A DNA stretch of 64,000 bases from Thalassotalea_B piscium_A (lineage in GTDB: Bacteria; Pseudomonadota; Gammaproteobacteria; Enterobacterales; Alteromonadaceae): the NCBI GenBank assembly GCA_049347715.1, contig CP186339.1, positions 434,001 to 498,000 on the forward strand. The letters run 5' to 3'. The notes under the pieces are model-generated. The model ran no database searches. It saw only the letters and a list, made by a program, of their open reading frames with translations, and was not told where the DNA came from. The translations under genes were made by a program, and so were the position numbers. This document shows, in pieces, positions 8,643 through 15,275 of the stretch. Numbering within the stretch: the stretch's first letter is position 1; every line of letters begins with the position of its first letter.

Positions 8643-8800
8643 CATCCGGACTATAACCGTCGGCTCTGGAGTTACACCAGATCTGCTGACCTCTTGTTAC
8701 TAATAACAGCAATAAGAGCGCTCGCGGGCTACCTTAAAATAAATCGGGATTGATTTATTGTTAAGTTACCGCCGGTGGGGAATCTCGCCCCGCCCTGAGA
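8643..8800 (-). promoter_or_regulatory. FMN riboswitch (RFN element)
   Basis: Read on the minus strand, the conserved RFN blocks appear in order: the 5' arm with GGGCGGGGCGA, the ACCGGCGGT box, the AGCCCGCGAGCGC segment, the CTGGTGTAACTCCAG hairpin, and the closing GCCGACGGTTATAGTCCGGATG-type box ending at 8643. Arms at both ends are complementary, closing the aptamer. It leads directly into ribB and should lower expression when FMN is plentiful. Confidence 0.96.
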
Positions 8801-8880
8801 TTAAAACATTATGTATGCGACTAATTTGTCGCACCGAGAAGTTTACTTCCAAATAGTTTTGCCTGCAATAAATGTTTTAC

Positions 8881-9057
8881 TTTGTGGATCATAAAATAAA
8901 CATTATCGTCTGATAAAAACGCAGTGGTTTTACTGTTATCGATAGTTCACCTGAATCTATTGATGAATGGGTAGGTGAATTACGCCGAAAGTATAAGGGT
9001 TGTTTTAACCTTGCTATTGAATCGTGTAAAGGGGCAATTATTTATGCACTTCAATAG
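8881..9057 (+). pseudogene. Remnant of an IS110-type transposase N-terminus
   Basis: The plus strand from about 8935 encodes VIDSSPESIDEWVGELRR, then a short link, then LAIESCKGAIIYALQ and a stop at 9055-9057. This matches the order of features in IS110-family transposases: an N-terminal DEDD-domain portion with an I-x-x-W-x-x-x-L-R helix, then a strand and the K-G-x-x-Y-A-L segment. Upstream, a VDHKINI-like piece sits in another phase with stop codons between, indicating at least one frameshift. No start, no C-terminal domain and no flanking inverted repeats were seen, so it is a decayed fragment. The family call is from motif memory and should be verified by a translated search. Confidence 0.62.
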
Positions 9058-9178
9058 AACCAGTGAGAAATAGAAAGTTTTTCAGTTAGCCAATAGCGGA
9101 AATAGGGCAATCATTAAACCGTTCAGGTTATGCTACACAGTGGATCTTATTTTCAATCAATATCAAAAGCGAATTTAC

Positions 9179-10093
9179 TTATTTTAAAAAGGCAGACAGT
9201 GGTGCTAGTTGTATTTCGGCATGAAAGAGTATCTCTTGTGTCGACAATATGCAGGTACAATCGTGGGTGACATACTCAGAACTATTATCACTTGATGGTC
9301 GGGGTTGGCTCACTAAAATGTTTAATGAGTGATAACTTTTTAAGGTATTTAATACGGTTTTATCAATAGAAAGTTTATGAGAGATATAAATCATAGGTTC
9401 TTTAATGAGATCTTGGCCTACCGCTTGTGCTCGCTCTAACAGGGCAGATGAAAGTAAGCTCAGCGGATACATTTCAGGGAAACTTACTTTATCAATAAAC
9501 TCGTCTATATATTCTGATTGTTCAGCAAAGGCACTCGTTAAGAAGTTTTTAGCATTACCAACAATCATATATTTACGTTTTAAGAAATATTGTTTAGGAG
9601 TGATAAAGCATCTGTCGTCACTGTTGATAATTTCAGAAAAACAGGGGAGTGGAACAATGCCCTTAACAAGATGGGCACTGGTTTGACGTTTATAGCCAAG
9701 TAATACGGTTTTTCCGTTGGCTTTAAGTGCAATACGATTAGAAAAACATTCAACACCTGCAACATCAGACAGTCGCCCATCTCGTACAATCAGCTCTATG
9801 CTATTGCCTGGTTTAACTGAGCCTGCAAAAGTCAGCTCATATTGGCTAAAGTTCAGTGGCTGAGTACTGACTTTAGCACTTTCAGTATGCGTAAGTTGCT
9901 GTTCATAATTTTTAGGTGAACGATTCACTTGGTCTTCAACAAAACAACCTAATTGAAAACCAAGTGCTACCGGGCCTTTAAATGGGTTATTTTTTATTTG
10001 ATGCCACCGATTTTTATCATGAAAAAGGTTAAAGTCGTCAGTAGAGTTTCGAGCGGCCTCAATGTGCATCTGACTAATGATAAATTCAGGCAT
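9179..10093 (-). CDS. Putative hot-dog-fold protein, unknown function
   Basis: This 304-residue protein has no signal peptide or membrane segment. Its N-terminus (residues 10-50) has ARNSTDDFNLFHDKNRW followed by a GPVALGFQLG stretch. This resembles the entry of MaoC-like hot-dog domains, in which a D-F-N-x-x-H-D motif is typical, and also the DUF3581 proteins of related marine bacteria. A second half-domain may follow from about 130. I cannot name a substrate; acyl-CoA or lipid-related binding is a guess from fold alone. I prefer the ATG at 10093, preceded by GGGGA, over the ATG four codons upstream. It stands alone, between the IS remnant and the kinase-fold gene. Confidence 0.6.
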   Translation of the reverse strand: MPEFIISQMHIEAARNSTDDFNLFHDKNRWHQIKNNPFKGPVALGFQLGCFVEDQVNRSPKNYEQQLTHTESAKVSTQPLNFSQYELTFAGSVKPGNSIELIVRDGRLSDVAGVECFSNRIALKANGKTVLLGYKRQTSAHLVKGIVPLPCFSEIINSDDRCFITPKQYFLKRKYMIVGNAKNFLTSAFAEQSEYIDEFIDKVSFPEMYPLSLLSSALLERAQAVGQDLIKEPMIYISHKLSIDKTVLNTLKSYHSLNILVSQPRPSSDNSSEYVTHDCTCILSTQEILFHAEIQLAPLSAFLK

Positions 10094-10390
10094 GTCATTC
10101 CCCATTTCTGTTGGTAGCCAGTATCGAATATTGCTTTTTCCTGAACGTGGTTAATTCAGCGTATGCCTACAAGGTATAATGTATTTTTTATCTTTGCGAG
10201 TGTTATTTGTTGTATTTATCTCTTATCAATTACCACACAAACTTATCTCATTTATTGATTTTACTGGTTCAACTGTTGAATTAAGGCAGGGCAAGTGAAA
10301 TAAATGGCGGTATTATTTTTATAATGAACACTTTGATATCAGAGCAGTTGCCCTAGGTTGATTTTTTGGCGTCAGAAAATTATCTCAGGT

Positions 10391-10421
10391 AAAAAAAAGC
10401 CCATAACAAGTATTTATGGGC
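10391..10421 (-). terminator. Intrinsic terminator of the kinase-fold gene
   Basis: On the minus strand GCCCATAA and TTATGGGC form an 8-bp stem followed by eight T. It lies about 20 bases after the stop at 10441. The remaining 300 bases toward the hot-dog-like gene hold no gene; its promoter should be there. Confidence 0.9.
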
Positions 10422-10440
10422 AAACCAGGGAGTTATGAAA

Positions 10441-11190
10441 TTAAAGTCGATCTGTTATGTTACGCACTATGTCTGAATTTAATAATTGTGAACAAGCACC
10501 TGCGGCCCAAGCATAAGTTCTTTGCAGTGGGTAGCCTCTAAATATCCAACGTTTACGAACTTGATTAAAACGCACTAGGTAGTCTTTTTTAGTATCCGGT
10601 AATGGTTCTGTACAAAGCTTATTCCAAGCTTTATATACCCCAGACATATCAGAGCCACGCATAAAGCGTTGTAACCAACGGGGAAAGCGCGCAAAACTAA
10701 TGGTTGACTGGAAATCAATAAAATAGGGTTTACCATCCGCACCGCATAATATATTTCCCATATTACGTAAATCTAAATGGACTATCCCTTTGCGATGCAT
10801 TTTCGCTACTTGGCGTTCAAGGTCATTAAAAAAGTTAACAGGTAAGGTTTCTTCCTTATGAATTAACGATCGTAGCGGCGTCCCTTCAATATAATTATAA
10901 GCAACAGCTATTGGAGATAAACGACAAAAACGATTAACTACAGAATCAAGTTCAGCTAAACGGCTTAGCCCTTTGTATTCTTGGTTAACTGATATACGAG
11001 CAAATGACTTTCGAATAAACCATGGACTCTGACTAAAATCTTTTACAATTAAATCAAACGCACTATCTTTATAACGATATACAATTGCGTTAGCGAAACG
11101 CCCTTTATGAACAATACTTAAATGTTTTTCTTTAAAAATATGCTCTGGAAATTGTTGCTGTAACTGTGTTAACAACTGGTTATTAACCAT
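10441..11190 (-). CDS. Small protein-kinase-fold (RIO/Kdo-kinase-like) protein
   Basis: This 249-residue protein shows the core of a kinase fold. A candidate ATP-binding lysine is Lys50 (LIVKDF), the catalytic loop is HLDLRNMGN (His138, Asp140, Asn146), and the metal-binding Asp159 is in YFIDFQ. The layout matches RIO-like, Kdo-kinase-like or lipopolysaccharide-core kinases, which are small and lack the eukaryotic activation segment. The region after residue 165 is basic and aromatic, which would suit membrane or RNA contact. It follows a MarR gene on the same strand, and two MarR-type palindromes lie in the 157-base gap before it. Substrate unknown: sugar of the LPS core, protein, or small molecule. 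Confidence 0.75.
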   Translation of the reverse strand: MVNNQLLTQLQQQFPEHIFKEKHLSIVHKGRFANAIVYRYKDSAFDLIVKDFSQSPWFIRKSFARISVNQEYKGLSRLAELDSVVNRFCRLSPIAVAYNYIEGTPLRSLIHKEETLPVNFFNDLERQVAKMHRKGIVHLDLRNMGNILCGADGKPYFIDFQSTISFARFPRWLQRFMRGSDMSGVYKAWNKLCTEPLPDTKKDYLVRFNQVRKRWIFRGYPLQRTYAWAAGACSQLLNSDIVRNITDRL

Positions 11191-11219
11191 AACTAACCTA
11201 ACTAATATAAATGAAGTAA

Positions 11220-11231
11220 TTGCCTAGGCAA
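11220..11231. promoter_or_regulatory. MarR-type operator-like palindrome 1
   Basis: TTGCCTAGGCAA is a perfect 12-bp palindrome 30 bases before the kinase-fold gene start. It differs by one base from the E. coli marO core TTGCCTGGGCAA. It lies directly downstream of a MarR-family gene. Confidence 0.5.
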
Positions 11232-11273
11232 CAATATTAACAAAGTTGAATTTTGGGTACAATAGTTGTAACT

Positions 11274-11289
11274 AGTTAGCATGCTAACT
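11274..11289. promoter_or_regulatory. SlyA-type operator-like palindrome 2
   Basis: AGTTAGCATGCTAACT is a perfect 16-bp palindrome whose core TTAGCATGCTAA differs by one base from the SlyA consensus TTAGCAAGCTAA. Its centre is 56 bp from that of palindrome 1, between the MarR stop and the kinase-fold start. Confidence 0.5.
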
Positions 11290-11347
11290 TTTTCATGTTA
11301 TTTAGATGTTTTTCGTATAAGAAAAGTTTACATGGCGTACAAATAGA

Positions 11348-11815
11348 TTAAGTATCGTCTAAATTACTAATGGCTCTGAATAATAAATCGGCAACTTGTT
11401 CCTTTTCACTGCCAGAAAATCCTTTGAGTGCTTGCTTATATACATTCGTAACCATAGGTAAAATTTCTGGATATAATGCTTTACCCTTTTCACTAAGGCA
11501 TAAAATTGAAGCGCGTTTATCTATTTTGCAGGGGGTTTTTACAATGAGCTCCTTTTCAACGAGGCGATTAAGTAGTCGACTCATAGCTCCTCGGTCATAA
11601 ACCATATGTTCACAAAGGTCAGCAGATGTATTGACTAACCCTCTAGCAAGTAGGACTACAACAATGTATTGAGCCGAGGTTAAATCTATAGGGGCGAGTT
11701 TTAAATCAATTTGTGCAACTAGTCGAGAACGGAGAAATGACACTAATCGTCCTAAATCTTCTTCGGGGTTTAGCTCTTCGCGACTACAATTTTTGATTGG
11801 AGGCATGTTTTGCAT
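11348..11815 (-). CDS. MarR-family transcriptional regulator
   Basis: This 155-residue protein has the MarR winged-helix layout: dimer helix (about residues 15-45), recognition helix region SADLCEHMVYDRGAMSRLLNRL (about 68-90, broken here into family-typical helix-turn-helix), and a wing with the D-K-R-A basic tip. Cys9 lies in the flexible N-terminus and others lie near the DNA-binding region, so redox sensing is possible but unproven. It probably represses itself and the downstream kinase-fold gene, since two MarR-type palindromes stand between them. A 15-bp dyad at 11931-11945 upstream could be an autoregulatory site. Confidence 0.88.
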   Translation of the reverse strand: MQNMPPIKNCSREELNPEEDLGRLVSFLRSRLVAQIDLKLAPIDLTSAQYIVVVLLARGLVNTSADLCEHMVYDRGAMSRLLNRLVEKELIVKTPCKIDKRASILCLSEKGKALYPEILPMVTNVYKQALKGFSGSEKEQVADLLFRAISNLDDT

Positions 11816-11930
11816 GAGTATTTCTCAACTTAAGTATCTATTTACAACAACAAGATAGACCTTAACAGTAAAAAAAAATTCAATAAATATTTTATAACAA
11901 ATAATTAAAGGCAAAGACATTAGGTTTTTA

Positions 11931-11945
11931 TAGAAAGTCTTTCTA
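11931..11945. promoter_or_regulatory. Dyad upstream of the MarR gene
   Basis: TAGAAAG and CTTTCTA are perfect 7-bp arms around a single base, about 115 bases before the MarR start. AGGTT and AACCT add an interrupted outer dyad. It does not resemble the two palindromes downstream, so its partner is unclear. Confidence 0.3.
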
Positions 11946-12065
11946 ACCTTGAGTGGAATTAATATGAGGTTAGAAGCTATTACCCCTTGAAAATGAGGTT
12001 GAGAAGTACTATCTGTATATTATCTGTTCAGTTTATATTCATGTTTAAATGCTAGAATACAAACT

Positions 12066-12084
12066 ATACTCGTGTTGAGTATAT
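12066..12084. promoter_or_regulatory. Operator-like dyad before the DUF3016 gene
   Basis: TATACTC and GAGTATA are perfect 7-bp arms with a 5-bp spacer, 34 bases before the DUF3016 start codon. The position fits a promoter-proximal operator, but no regulator can be assigned. The rest of the 302-base gap shows no gene. Confidence 0.35.
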
Positions 12085-12117
12085 CAGAATTACTAGTGAT
12101 TTTATGAGGACAATAAA

Positions 12118-12615
12118 ATGAAAACTCTACTCAGTACGATAATATTAACGGCTATTAGTATTGGTTTTTTACCTCAGGTTAATGCAGCCGAAGCTGAAGT
12201 TGTTTGGCAAAATTCTGATAAATACCGAGATGTAAATGCGGGTAATGGTAATCGGATTCGGTTTAAAGAAAACACCTTTGCGCAATTAGAAAAGCATTTT
12301 AGTACACTTGCTGAGAAATTACCTGAAGGGTATATGCTAAAAATACAAGTTGATGATCTTGATTTAGCTGGGGATGTTCATATCGGCGGAATTAATCAAA
12401 TTCGTATTGTTAAAGATATATTCTATCCAAGAATAAAATTTTCTTATCAGTTGTTATCACCAAACAAAACAGTGGAGACTGAAAATACAATTGACTTAAA
12501 AGACATGAGTTTTATGAATCATAGCTCGTTAAAATATAATAATTCGAGCTTGTCTTATGAGAAAAAAATGCTGGATGATTGGTTTAAAGAAACATTTAGT
12601 GAGTATATTTTGTAA
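12118..12615 (+). CDS. Exported DUF3016-family protein
   Basis: The 165-residue product has a Sec signal peptide (to about residue 23, NAA cleavage) and the DUF3016 pattern: VVWQNSDKYRDV near the mature N-terminus, LPEGYMLKIQVDDLDLAGD in the middle, and LSYEKKMLDDWF at the C-terminus. The family is confined mainly to gammaproteobacteria, is small and periplasmic, and has no known function. The start ATG at 12118 has TGAGGACAA upstream. It ends at a shared bidirectional terminator with the convergent gene at 12669. Confidence 0.88.
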   Translation: MKTLLSTIILTAISIGFLPQVNAAEAEVVWQNSDKYRDVNAGNGNRIRFKENTFAQLEKHFSTLAEKLPEGYMLKIQVDDLDLAGDVHIGGINQIRIVKDIFYPRIKFSYQLLSPNKTVETENTIDLKDMSFMNHSSLKYNNSSLSYEKKMLDDWFKETFSEYIL

Positions 12616-12648
12616 AAAGATGCCGCTTTATATTAAGGCGGCATTTTA
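12616..12648. terminator. Bidirectional intrinsic terminator
   Basis: TGCCGC and GCGGCA form the core of a hairpin between two convergent genes. ATTTTA follows on the plus strand and TCTTTTT on the minus strand, so it can end both transcripts. Confidence 0.8.
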
Positions 12649-12668
12649 GTGTTTACAGATAAATAGTT

Positions 12669-12968
12669 TTAATAACTTTGCTCAAAATTACCTAACACAG
12701 TAAATAGCTGTTCGATTTTTTTTACTAAACTAATAAGTAAGTCTTTATCTTGGGTTTGTTGCCATTTTAAAAAGTCGTCAGCGACCTCTTCAACATAAGG
12801 TTGAAAGGTATTAGCGGTGCTAGTAAAGCCTGCCTCTTTTTTAAAAATAGCTTCAAAGCCCGCCATTTTCTTTGTACGTAAATCGGTTAACGTCGCATCG
12901 GCCGCTAGTGATTTTTTCAATATGATAGAGATATTATCGAGTAATTGTTGGTTTACAGTTGCACTCAT
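12669..12968 (-). CDS. Small helical protein of unknown function
   Basis: This is a 99-residue, cytoplasmic, probably all-helical protein with no recognised domain. It has acidic and lysine-rich heptad-like segments and a central QPYVEEVADDFLKWQ stretch. It lies 39 bases downstream of the epmB stop on the same strand and its start (ATG, with AAACGAATTAAACT upstream) suggests weak coupling. The neighbourhood of epmB/efp is the only hint to function. Alternative annotations seen for such small proteins should not be trusted without a search. Confidence 0.7.
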   Translation of the reverse strand: MSATVNQQLLDNISIILKKSLAADATLTDLRTKKMAGFEAIFKKEAGFTSTANTFQPYVEEVADDFLKWQQTQDKDLLISLVKKIEQLFTVLGNFEQSY

Positions 12969-13007
12969 AGTTTAATTCGTTTCATTATCGTTTTTTCAAT
13001 AGTGCTA

Positions 13008-14024
13008 TTATGCCAAATTGATTGGCGTTTTGTTAGCCTCTCCAGGCATTTCCCTGACAAGTTTTGGCATTAAAAATCCAGGTAATGTTGCCATCATCTG
13101 TTTCACTATGTGGATCGCTCGTTCTTCTTCAATTTCAAAATGGGCTGCACCTTGTACTTTATCAAACATATGCAAGTAGTATGGTTGGATGCCGTTATCA
13201 AACAATTGCTCACTTAATTGACATAATACTTCAGCACTGTCATTAACGCCTTTTAATAATACGCTTTGGCAAAATAACGGGATCCGTGCTGTGGTTAATT
13301 GATTAATGGCTGTGATAAAAGGTAGGTCAATTTCATTGGGGTGATTGATGTGTAACACCATAGTTGCTTTTAACCGGGTGTGAGTGAGCATGTTAACCAA
13401 GTCAGTAGTAACTCGTTGCGGAATAACTACAGGTAAGCGTGTGTGAATACGTAGACGTTTTACATGGTTTATCGCTTCAATTTGATGAATTAACCAATGT
13501 AAATGTTCATCACTTGCCATTAATGGATCACCGCCACTAAATATAACTTCCGTTATTTCATTGTGTTGTTTGATGTAATCAAGGGCTGCTTGCCAACGTT
13601 GTTTATTCGGACTGTTATCTTGATAGGGGAAGTGTCGTCTAAAACAATAACGGCAGTTGACTGCACATCCTGCTTTTACAATCATTAAAACGCGGTGTTT
13701 ATATTTATGTAATAAACCTTCCGCCACAGTGTCGTGTTCTTCTAAGGGATCTGAACTAAAACCTTCTGCGATGACAAATTCTTGTGAAAGGGGCATCACT
13801 TGTTTTAAAAGCGGGTCATTAATGTCCCCTTTTTTCATTTTTGACACGAAAGGGCGAGGTACGCGAACAGGAAAAAGCTTTCTTGCTTTAAAGTGTTGCA
13901 AGTATAAGTTAGGATCTATGGCTAACGTTTCAAGCAGAATTTTTGGCTCAGTAATCACATTTGCTAATTCTTTTTGCCAAGAAGTGTGCAAATTAGTGCT
14001 AATTTGAGGTATTATCTGCGGCAT
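13008..14024 (-). CDS. epmB: EF-P beta-lysylation enzyme (lysine 2,3-aminomutase type)
   Basis: This radical-SAM, PLP-dependent enzyme converts (S)-alpha-lysine to beta-lysine for attachment to EF-P. The radical-SAM cysteines are Cys120, Cys124 and Cys127 in CAVNCRYC, followed by the FRRHFPY segment shared with E. coli EpmB. I choose the ATG at 14024 (338 residues) because its N-terminus aligns with the E. coli start; a TTG at 14057 adds eleven residues and would leave only 14 bases to the efp start. It diverges from efp, so enzyme and substrate gene are head to head. EpmA, which attaches the lysine, is not in the window. Confidence 0.95.
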   Translation of the reverse strand: MPQIIPQISTNLHTSWQKELANVITEPKILLETLAIDPNLYLQHFKARKLFPVRVPRPFVSKMKKGDINDPLLKQVMPLSQEFVIAEGFSSDPLEEHDTVAEGLLHKYKHRVLMIVKAGCAVNCRYCFRRHFPYQDNSPNKQRWQAALDYIKQHNEITEVIFSGGDPLMASDEHLHWLIHQIEAINHVKRLRIHTRLPVVIPQRVTTDLVNMLTHTRLKATMVLHINHPNEIDLPFITAINQLTTARIPLFCQSVLLKGVNDSAEVLCQLSEQLFDNGIQPYYLHMFDKVQGAAHFEIEEERAIHIVKQMMATLPGFLMPKLVREMPGEANKTPINLA

Positions 14025-14071
14025 TTCAATATTCAAGTTAAGCTCTCTGTTAATCAATAAGAGAAAAATTT

Positions 14072-14641
14072 ATGGCAACTTTCAGTACAAACCAGTTCAA
14101 AAACGGTCTCAAATTAATGATCGATGGCGAACCATGTAACATTTTAGATAACGAAATTGTAAAACCAGGTAAAGGGCAAGCGTTTAATCGCGTCAAAATC
14201 CGTAAACTCATTTCAGGCAAAGTACTAGAGAAAACCTTTAAATCAGGTGACTCTTGTGAAGGTGCTGATGTGATGGATACTGAACTTGCCTATCTGTATG
14301 CCGATGGTGAATTCTGGCATTTTATGAATAATGAGACCTTTGAGCAAGTCGCTGCTGATGAAAAAGCTGTTGGCGATAATGTTAAATGGTTAAAAGAAGG
14401 GGATTTGTGCACCATTACTTTTTGGAATGGTAATCCTATTTCGGTTACTCCTCCTAACTTTGTTGAGTTAGAAATCACTGAAACTGATCCTGGTTTAAAA
14501 GGTGATACAGCCGGTACTGGTGGTAAACCAGCAACGCTTGTAACCGGTGCGGTAGTACGTGTGCCATTATTTGTTCAAATAGGCGAAGTGGTTAAAGTAG
14601 ATACTCGTACAGGCGATTATGTCTCACGTGCGGGTAAATAG
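14072..14641 (+). CDS. efp: Elongation factor P
   Basis: The 189-residue product rescues ribosomes stalled at polyproline stretches. It has three beta-barrel domains, and the loop KPGKGQA carries Lys34, the residue beta-lysylated by EpmA/EpmB. The divergent epmB gene agrees with this modification route. Length equals the E. coli protein. A strong terminator follows, so it is likely a single-gene transcript. Confidence 0.98.
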   Translation: MATFSTNQFKNGLKLMIDGEPCNILDNEIVKPGKGQAFNRVKIRKLISGKVLEKTFKSGDSCEGADVMDTELAYLYADGEFWHFMNNETFEQVAADEKAVGDNVKWLKEGDLCTITFWNGNPISVTPPNFVELEITETDPGLKGDTAGTGGKPATLVTGAVVRVPLFVQIGEVVKVDTRTGDYVSRAGK

Positions 14642-14677
14642 TTTTTAGCCAAATGATCTAAAGCAATCATTATCAAT

Positions 14678-14706
14678 AAAAGCTCACTTTGGTGAGCTTT
14701 TTTTTT
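14678..14706 (+). terminator. Intrinsic terminator of efp
   Basis: AAAGCTCAC and GTGAGCTTT form a 9-bp stem with a four-base loop, followed by a run of T. It also has A-rich sequence upstream and may serve the convergent DUF4389 gene. Confidence 0.9.
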
Positions 14707-14716
14707 GTCTGAATTA

Positions 14717-15058
14717 TTATTCGTATTTTGATGTTGATGCACTAGCACTATAATCGTCGGGCCAATCAGCAAAGGGGAATGGATATTTTTCGGTGTTAAC
14801 GGTTAAAAATTGATTAATTTGATAGACATAGTTATTCATACTTTGCCCTAACTTTACTAGTTGACGATTAGGTTTATTCGTAAAAAGTAAGGTGATGAAT
14901 TGAAAAATAGCAATTAAAGTAATAAAGAAACGAACAAAGCCGCTAATAAAGCTAAAAAGCAACATTGCCAGTCCGCGTTGCCAAATTCCCCAACTCTTCC
15001 ATGACTTTTCTGGTGTTGGCTCTTTGCCAAATAACTCATCTTCTAATTCTCGTCTCAT
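14717..15058 (-). CDS. DUF4389 membrane protein
   Basis: This 113-residue inner-membrane protein has an acidic N-terminus (RRELEDELFG), a long hydrophobic stretch from about residue 27 to 60, probably two adjacent membrane passes, then the family pattern NRQLVKLGQSMNNYVYQI and FPFADWPDD. DUF4389 proteins are common in gammaproteobacteria and their function is unknown. It is convergent with efp and has no obvious operon partner; the S9 peptidase gene lies upstream, separated by its own terminator. Confidence 0.85.
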   Translation of the reverse strand: MRRELEDELFGKEPTPEKSWKSWGIWQRGLAMLLFSFISGFVRFFITLIAIFQFITLLFTNKPNRQLVKLGQSMNNYVYQINQFLTVNTEKYPFPFADWPDDYSASASTSKYE

Positions 15059-15225
15059 GGGAGCACTCCTTTTTATATACTACTTAGCTGAACATAGTGG
15101 TATAAAGCAAATTTAACGCCACCTATGTTTATTCTTATTTATCAGGTGATTATGTTTTTATGATTATTAAAAGAATGTTTATTCACCAACTATTTGGTGA
15201 AAAATACTAATTTTGAATGAATATG

Positions 15226-15252
15226 AAAAAGCCTGCAAATGCAGGCTTTTTA
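15226..15252 (-). terminator. Intrinsic terminator of the S9 peptidase gene
   Basis: AAAAAGCCTGC and GCAGGCTTTTT form an 11-bp stem with a short AAAT loop, symmetric enough to end transcription on either strand. It lies 24 bases past the peptidase stop. Confidence 0.9.
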
Positions 15253-15275
15253 GAGGGAGATCGTGGTTAATGAAG

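Noticed and set aside
12015..12035. LexA/SOS-box-like CTGTATATTATCTG
   Set aside because: The 3' half-site ACAG is missing, so the CTGT-N8-ACAG pattern is not met.
14025..14057. TTG start for epmB eleven codons upstream
   Set aside because: The ATG start aligns with E. coli EpmB and leaves room for the divergent efp promoter.
15182..15201. Hairpin TTCACCAA/TTGGTGAA upstream of the S9 peptidase terminator
   Set aside because: No T-tract on either strand and a strong terminator lies right beside it, so it was not called as a separate terminator.
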